Shown here in pieces: positions 6,723 to 10,247 of a DNA stretch of 10,247 nt. The notes under the pieces were generated by a model. That model was not told where the DNA came from, ran no database searches, and worked only from the letters and a program-made list of their open reading frames with translations. Made by a program: the position numbers and the translations under genes. The first letter of the stretch is position 1. Each line of letters begins with the position of its first letter. Source of the DNA: JAAEUE01 sp039180225 (GTDB lineage: Bacteria > Pseudomonadota > Alphaproteobacteria > Rhizobiales > CAJQND01); assembly GCA_039180225.1 (NCBI GenBank), contig JBCDDQ010000169.1:1-10247 (forward strand), in the 5' to 3' direction.

Positions 6723-6732
6723 GTGTCAATTG
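6690..6732. repeat. Three CAATTG palindromes in the two-component promoter
   Basis: CAATTG occurs at 6690-6695, 6714-6719 and 6727-6732. Start-to-start spacings are 24 and 13 bp, and the third copy lies inside the first kinase codons if the GTG at 6723 is used. Three copies of an AT-rich 6-mer in 43 bp of GC-rich DNA suggest an operator, perhaps for the adjacent OmpR-type regulator. The binding protein is not shown by the sequence. Confidence 0.4.
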
Positions 6733-8945
6733 AAAACGTGAACCAAAAACCACATCGAAAGCGCGTTCCACTGAGCTTGGCGGTGTCCACCATAGGGGCT
6801 GCCGTGCTGTTGGCGGCGACCGTTTTGATGGGGCTCTACCTTGGCCAAGAGACCCAGTCGCGTCTGGTGGAAATCGACAAGGGATGGCGTGCCTACTCAG
6901 GTGAAGCCGAGCGGCGCGGCGAACTCCTCAGCCGGTTGCGCGGTCATCTGGGCTATGGCGGCCTGATCCACAGTTTCAAGAACTATGTGCTGCGCAAGGA
7001 CCCTGCGTACTTGGAGGCTCTGCGCCGTCAGCTAAAAGATTTCTCCGAGACGGTGACGGAGTACCAGTCAAGCGGCGCGACGCCGGAAGAATTGGCGAAT
7101 TTGCGCGCTGTCGCCGCCGCGGTGTCCGCCTACGAAGCCAAGATCCCGATTGCCATGAGGGCGGCCGAGGAGAACTGGCCGCCCGAGCGCACCGATCAGC
7201 TTGTGAAGGTGGACGACAGCGCCGCCGTCAAGGGTCTTGACGGGCTTGATGCGTTCTGGCGCGGCAAGCGGCGCGAGACCACTGAGAACATTGCAGCGAA
7301 GGTGAGGGACGGTCTGACCCTGGTGGACGCCGGTTTTAAGTTTTTGGGTGGACTGGTGGTCGTTGCGCTGGCGCTCTACGGACTGTTTTACTGGTTGCAG
7401 CGGCAACTGCGGCAATCCATCTTGCAGCTGTCGGACGAATTGGCCGAACGCCGCAACGCGGAATACACGGTCAAAAAGTTTCAGCGGGCGGTGGACCAGA
7501 GCCCGGCGACGATCATCATCACAGACACCAATCACGTCATTGAATATGTGAACCGCAAGTTCTCCGATCTTACCGGCTACAGCTCCAGCGAAGTCATAGG
7601 GCGCACCCCCTCGTTTCTTCAGTCTGGCGATCAGCCTCCTGAGATCTATGCCGATCTGCGCTATCAGCTGGCGCAAGGTGAAGAGTGGTTCGGCACCTTC
7701 CAGAACAAGAAGAAGAGCCAGGACACTTACTGGGCCCGCACGGCCATTCTGCCGCTGCGTGACGATGAGGGGGAGATCACCCACTACATCGGCTTAGGCG
7801 AAGACATCACGGAACGCCGCAAGGCCCGCGAGCAAATGTACCGTGCACAGAAGATGGAAGCGGTCGGATTGCTGGCAAGCGGCGTGGCGCACGATTTCAA
7901 CAATGTGCTGACCACAATTCTCGGCAACGTGTTCCTGGCCCAGCAGACGCCCTCCCGCTCGCCGGAGCTTGCCGAAGAGCTGGAGCAGATTGAGATTGCC
8001 GCAAAGCGGGCCCGCAACCTGGTGAACCAGGTGCTCACATTCGCCCGGCGCCAGCCGGGAGCGGCCGACACGCTTTGGGTTGGGGATGTGCTGCAGGAGG
8101 TTTCGCGGCTCATGCGGGCGTCGGTCCTGCCCAACGTGGAGATCGTCTGCGATGAGGTGGCTGAAGCCCTTGTGGTCCACGCCGATGAAACCCGGCTGCA
8201 TCAGGTTGTGATGAACCTGTGTTCAAACGCGGCGGAGGCGATCGGCACAGATGGGGGGCAGGTTGAGCTCTCCGCAGAGCTCTCCAGCGATGAAGGTTCG
8301 GACACCCCTCTTGTGGTCATCCGCGTTAAGGACACCGGTCCAGGCATTCCCGATGAGGTGGTGAGCAAAATTTTCGATCCGTTCTTTACCACCAAGCAGG
8401 CCGGGAAGGGCACCGGTCTTGGGTTGTCGGTGGTGGCCAATCTGGTGAGTGAGATGGGGGGAGATGTGAAGCTTGCCGAAACAAGCCCGCACGGGACGGC
8501 GTTCGAGCTGGTGCTGCCTTTATCCAGTGAACCGGTGCGAGGTGAAGATGGCCCGGCCGAGCTTAAGGAGGGAAGCGGGCGGATCCTGCTGGTGGATGAC
8601 GAGCCGGAGGTGGTTGCCACCTGCGCGAAGATTTTGCGGCGGCTCAAATATGAGGTGGATGTTTTCACCGAACCGAAGAGCGCTCTGCGCGCGTTTGAAG
8701 ATGATCCGCGCAAATATGCGCTGGTGATGACGGATTACGTCATGCCGGAGATCAGTGGCGAGGAACTCTGCAAGACCGTCCGCCAGGTGGAACCGGCCCT
8801 GCCGGTCATCATCTACTCCGCCTATCAGCCGGACAATCTGGATCTGGACGCGCTGGCGCCCATCCGCCTCATCGATAAACCGCTGGACCCCAGTCAACTG
8901 GCGCGTGCTGTTGCCGGCCTGCTGTCGCAAAGCGATGCGGCTTGA
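6723..8945 (+). CDS. Membrane PAS-domain hybrid histidine kinase
   Basis: With a GTG start at 6723 this is 740 residues. In order it has TM helix 1 (about 16-39), an extracytoplasmic mostly helical sensor (40-204), TM helix 2 (205-225), a PAS domain (about 250-366) ending GEDITERRKA, a dimerisation/phospho-acceptor domain with GVAHDFNN (His390), an ATPase domain and a C-terminal receiver. The ATPase has N box NLCSNAAEA (498-506), G1 DTGPGIP, F box FDPFFTTK and G2 GKGTGLGLS. The receiver (about 619-737) has LLVDDEPE, phospho-acceptor Asp671 (MTDYVMPE) and Lys719 (IDKPLD). It should autophosphorylate on signal and pass phosphate to its own receiver and possibly to the divergent response regulator; no HPt domain is visible. 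The frame is open from 6609, but that part overlaps the regulator gene and reads as non-family sequence. GTG 6723 has AAAAGG (6707-6712) 10 bp upstream; GTG 6738 is the alternative. The signal sensed is unknown. Confidence 0.92.
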   Translation: MSIENVNQKPHRKRVPLSLAVSTIGAAVLLAATVLMGLYLGQETQSRLVEIDKGWRAYSGEAERRGELLSRLRGHLGYGGLIHSFKNYVLRKDPAYLEALRRQLKDFSETVTEYQSSGATPEELANLRAVAAAVSAYEAKIPIAMRAAEENWPPERTDQLVKVDDSAAVKGLDGLDAFWRGKRRETTENIAAKVRDGLTLVDAGFKFLGGLVVVALALYGLFYWLQRQLRQSILQLSDELAERRNAEYTVKKFQRAVDQSPATIIITDTNHVIEYVNRKFSDLTGYSSSEVIGRTPSFLQSGDQPPEIYADLRYQLAQGEEWFGTFQNKKKSQDTYWARTAILPLRDDEGEITHYIGLGEDITERRKAREQMYRAQKMEAVGLLASGVAHDFNNVLTTILGNVFLAQQTPSRSPELAEELEQIEIAAKRARNLVNQVLTFARRQPGAADTLWVGDVLQEVSRLMRASVLPNVEIVCDEVAEALVVHADETRLHQVVMNLCSNAAEAIGTDGGQVELSAELSSDEGSDTPLVVIRVKDTGPGIPDEVVSKIFDPFFTTKQAGKGTGLGLSVVANLVSEMGGDVKLAETSPHGTAFELVLPLSSEPVRGEDGPAELKEGSGRILLVDDEPEVVATCAKILRRLKYEVDVFTEPKSALRAFEDDPRKYALVMTDYVMPEISGEELCKTVRQVEPALPVIIYSAYQPDNLDLDALAPIRLIDKPLDPSQLARAVAGLLSQSDAA

Positions 8946-8961
8946 AACACGCAAGTTACAA

Positions 8962-9043
8962 AACTTCACAATTCTTCATACATACCGGCCTTGCGCGAAA
9001 TATGGGCGTTACATGACCTCGCTAGTCTTGGCGTTGTGAAGTT
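8962..9043. repeat. 10-bp inverted repeat AACTTCACAA / TTGTGAAGTT
   Basis: AACTTCACAA at 8962-8971 is an exact reverse complement of TTGTGAAGTT at 9034-9043, with 62 bp between them. The arms are too far apart for a simple terminator hairpin and lack a T-run. They look more like two oppositely oriented copies of a protein-binding half-site upstream of the cytochrome gene. Confidence 0.4.
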
Positions 9044-9106
9044 CCGGATCTGACTTCCCTACCAACGGGCACGCCAGCGCGGAACGTCTCCCTGAATGAG
9101 CCAGAT

Positions 9107-9113
9107 GAGGGGA
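9107..9113 (+). promoter_or_regulatory. Ribosome binding site of the di-haem cytochrome gene
   Basis: GAGGGGA lies 6 bp before the ATG at 9120, a good Shine-Dalgarno that fixes this start. The signal peptide follows it directly. Confidence 0.6.
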
Positions 9114-9119
9114 CGGTAG

Positions 9120-10229
9120 ATGGCCTTAAAGCAAAATGGACTTTCCCGGAAAGTGTTGGCAACAACGCTGCTCGGCATTGGGTGTTTGACCCTCACCCCA
9201 GCCAGTGCGGCTGAGGACTTTGGACCGGTCAAACCCTTGGAGGTGAAGCCTGAGCTCGCAGAGCTCGGAAAGCGGTTGTTCTATGACACCCGGCTGTCCG
9301 GCGACACGTCGCTTGCCTGCGGCAGTTGCCACCAGCCCGACAAGGCCTTCACCGACGGTGAGGCGCTCTCTTCTGCCTATGGGGGATCGGGGCATTTTCG
9401 CAATGCGCCGACGCTCGCCAATGTGGGCCACCGGGCGGCGTGGTTCCATGACGGGCGGCTTGGCACAAATCTCAACGACGTGACCCGCGAATCCATTACG
9501 GAAACCTATTTCATGAATATGGATATGCGGATCATGCAGGAGCGCCTGAAACAGGATCCTGTGTATGTGGAGATGTTCAAGAAGGCCGGGAAGGGTGAGC
9601 CGTCAAATGGCGGGGCCCGGTCTGCCATTCAGGAGTTTCTGAAGTCGATCACCTCCAGTGGCGCGCCGTTTGACACCGGTGATCTGTCCGACAGTGCCAG
9701 TAAGGGCTTTGTGCTCTTCAAGGGCAAAGCGGGCTGTGCGCAATGTCACAGCGGGCCGCGGTTTACCGATGATCAGCCGCACAGTATCGGGGTGCCTGAA
9801 AATCCGGCGATCTGGTCGGATCCCGACAGGCACGTGACGTTTGTGACCTATGCAAAGTTCATGGGCATTGAAAACTACATGAACGTCCGCCGGGATCTGG
9901 GCGCTTTCATCCGCGACCACAAGCAAGAGAGCGCAGGCACGTTCATGACGCCCACCTTGCGCGAGCTGACCTACACGGCGCCATATATGCACAACGGCAT
10001 GTTTGCCACGCTTGAGGACGTTGTGGCGTTTTACAACCGCGGTGGCGGCAACGCGGCAAACAAGGACAAGAGGCTTCATCCGCTCAACCTCAGCGCCGAG
10101 GAGCAGGGCAATCTTGTGGACTTCCTGAAGTCCCTCTCGGGCAACAGCTTTGATGTGCCCACCTACAATCCTGGTGAAATCGATACAAATGCGCCGGTGA
10201 TCGCCAACTGGCGCGCGCAAAAGAACTGA
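9120..10229 (+). CDS. Periplasmic di-haem cytochrome c peroxidase/MauG-family protein
   Basis: The 369-residue protein starts with a Sec signal peptide (basic LSRK, a hydrophobic core, cleavage near ASA at 28-30). It carries two haem-c sites, CGSCH (67-71) and CAQCH (206-210), at the spacing of bacterial di-haem peroxidases. Other family segments are ELGKRLFYDTRLSGD (48-62), FRNAPTLANVGH (93-104), FHDGR (109-113), FMTPTLRELTYTAPYMHNGM (275-294) and FATLEDVVAFYNRGG (295-309). Members reduce H2O2 with electrons from small cytochromes or, like MauG and MbnH, oxidise protein side chains. In a hand alignment, His110 sits where Pseudomonas peroxidase has the inter-haem Trp94. Val121 and Phe131 sit where catalytic Gln104 and Glu114 would be, so classical peroxidase activity is uncertain. 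It lies 174 bp after the kinase and 10 bp before the next gene. Confidence 0.9.
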   Translation: MALKQNGLSRKVLATTLLGIGCLTLTPASAAEDFGPVKPLEVKPELAELGKRLFYDTRLSGDTSLACGSCHQPDKAFTDGEALSSAYGGSGHFRNAPTLANVGHRAAWFHDGRLGTNLNDVTRESITETYFMNMDMRIMQERLKQDPVYVEMFKKAGKGEPSNGGARSAIQEFLKSITSSGAPFDTGDLSDSASKGFVLFKGKAGCAQCHSGPRFTDDQPHSIGVPENPAIWSDPDRHVTFVTYAKFMGIENYMNVRRDLGAFIRDHKQESAGTFMTPTLRELTYTAPYMHNGMFATLEDVVAFYNRGGGNAANKDKRLHPLNLSAEEQGNLVDFLKSLSGNSFDVPTYNPGEIDTNAPVIANWRAQKN

Positions 10230-10233
10230 GGAG
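10228..10233 (+). promoter_or_regulatory. Ribosome binding site of the gene leaving the window
   Basis: GAGGAG overlaps the stop codon of the di-haem cytochrome gene and lies 6 bp before the ATG at 10240. It points to a tightly linked next gene in the same operon. Confidence 0.55.
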
Positions 10234-10239
10234 CGGCCC

Positions 10240-10247
10240 ATGAAAAC
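10240..10247 (+). CDS. Start of a further gene (first codons only)
   Basis: ATG AAA AC is all that is visible, giving Met-Lys and then Thr or Asn. The start is supported by GAGGAG 6 bp upstream. Only 10 bp separate it from the cytochrome stop, so the two genes are very probably co-transcribed. No function can be given; a Met-Lys start is compatible with a signal peptide but proves nothing. Confidence 0.5.

Larger units (their letters stand above)
8946..9119 (+). promoter_or_regulatory. Leader and probable promoter of the di-haem cytochrome gene
   Basis: This 174-bp gap is too long for simple translational coupling to the kinase and is AT-richer at its 5' end. It has TTACA (8956), TTCACA (8965) and TTCATA (8975) at 9-10 bp steps, the kind of tandem spacing OmpR-family regulators use. 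It also has a 10-bp inverted repeat (separate entry) and GTTACA twice (8955-8960, 9008-9013). The 3' end holds the ribosome binding site GAGGGGA (9107-9113), 6 bp before the ATG. I could not fix a -35/-10 pair. Confidence 0.45.

Noticed and set aside
6653..6793. 47-codon upstream extension of the response-regulator frame
   Set aside because: Receiver domains start within a few residues of the first strand. MTEQILVVDDD is the natural start, and the extension overlaps the kinase start.
7068..7784. Minus-strand open frame opposite the kinase sensor and PAS region
   Set aside because: It is fully covered by the kinase coding sequence, with no domain or ribosome binding site of its own.

Overview
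The window looks like chromosomal DNA from a GC-rich (roughly 60%) Gram-negative bacterium, most likely an alphaproteobacterium. This rests on the GcvA-style and other LysR regulators, a membrane-bound class III adenylate cyclase, an OmpR-type response regulator beside a hybrid kinase of the 'GVAHDFNN' class, and a periplasmic di-haem cytochrome c. The lineage is inferred from family flavour and base composition only. The window is densely coded, with no gene-free stretch over about 190 bp. I see no tRNA, rRNA, CRISPR array, insertion sequence or phage gene.

Layout, left to right. (1) Bases 1-192 are the 3' end of cobT (lower-ligand activation for cobalamin), followed after 6 bp by a diverged TrpF-like (phosphoribosylanthranilate isomerase family) gene. 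(2) A short GcvA-like LysR gene on the minus strand converges on the TrpF-like gene and overlaps it by 20 bp. It is divergent from an isopenicillin-N-synthase-type 2-oxoglutarate/Fe(II) oxygenase, so it is a natural candidate regulator for it. (3) On the minus strand, a secreted double-cupin DUF4437 protein is followed 58 bp later by a six-helix membrane adenylate cyclase. A full-length LysR gene sits divergently upstream of the cupin gene, with a small dyad just before its start codon. (4) An OmpR/PhoB response regulator (minus) and a membrane PAS hybrid histidine kinase (plus) are divergent across about 70 bp that carries CAATTG three times. (5) 174 bp after the kinase lies a secreted di-haem cytochrome c peroxidase-like protein, and the first codons of a further gene follow 10 bp after it.

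How the parts may work together (inference). The window is a series of small regulator-plus-target units: LysR/oxygenase, LysR/cupin(+cyclase) and two-component system/di-haem cytochrome. The kinase-to-cytochrome gap has TTMACA-like tandem units about 10 bp apart and a separate 10-bp inverted repeat. This is consistent with an OmpR-type regulator controlling the cytochrome gene. The most notable departures from family norms are three: the half-missing effector domain of the first LysR protein, the loss of the usual active-site Arg segment in the TrpF-like protein, and the replacement in the di-haem protein of residues that match the inter-haem Trp and catalytic Gln/Glu of classical bacterial peroxidases. 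I see no clear evidence of a wholly new defence or mobile system here.
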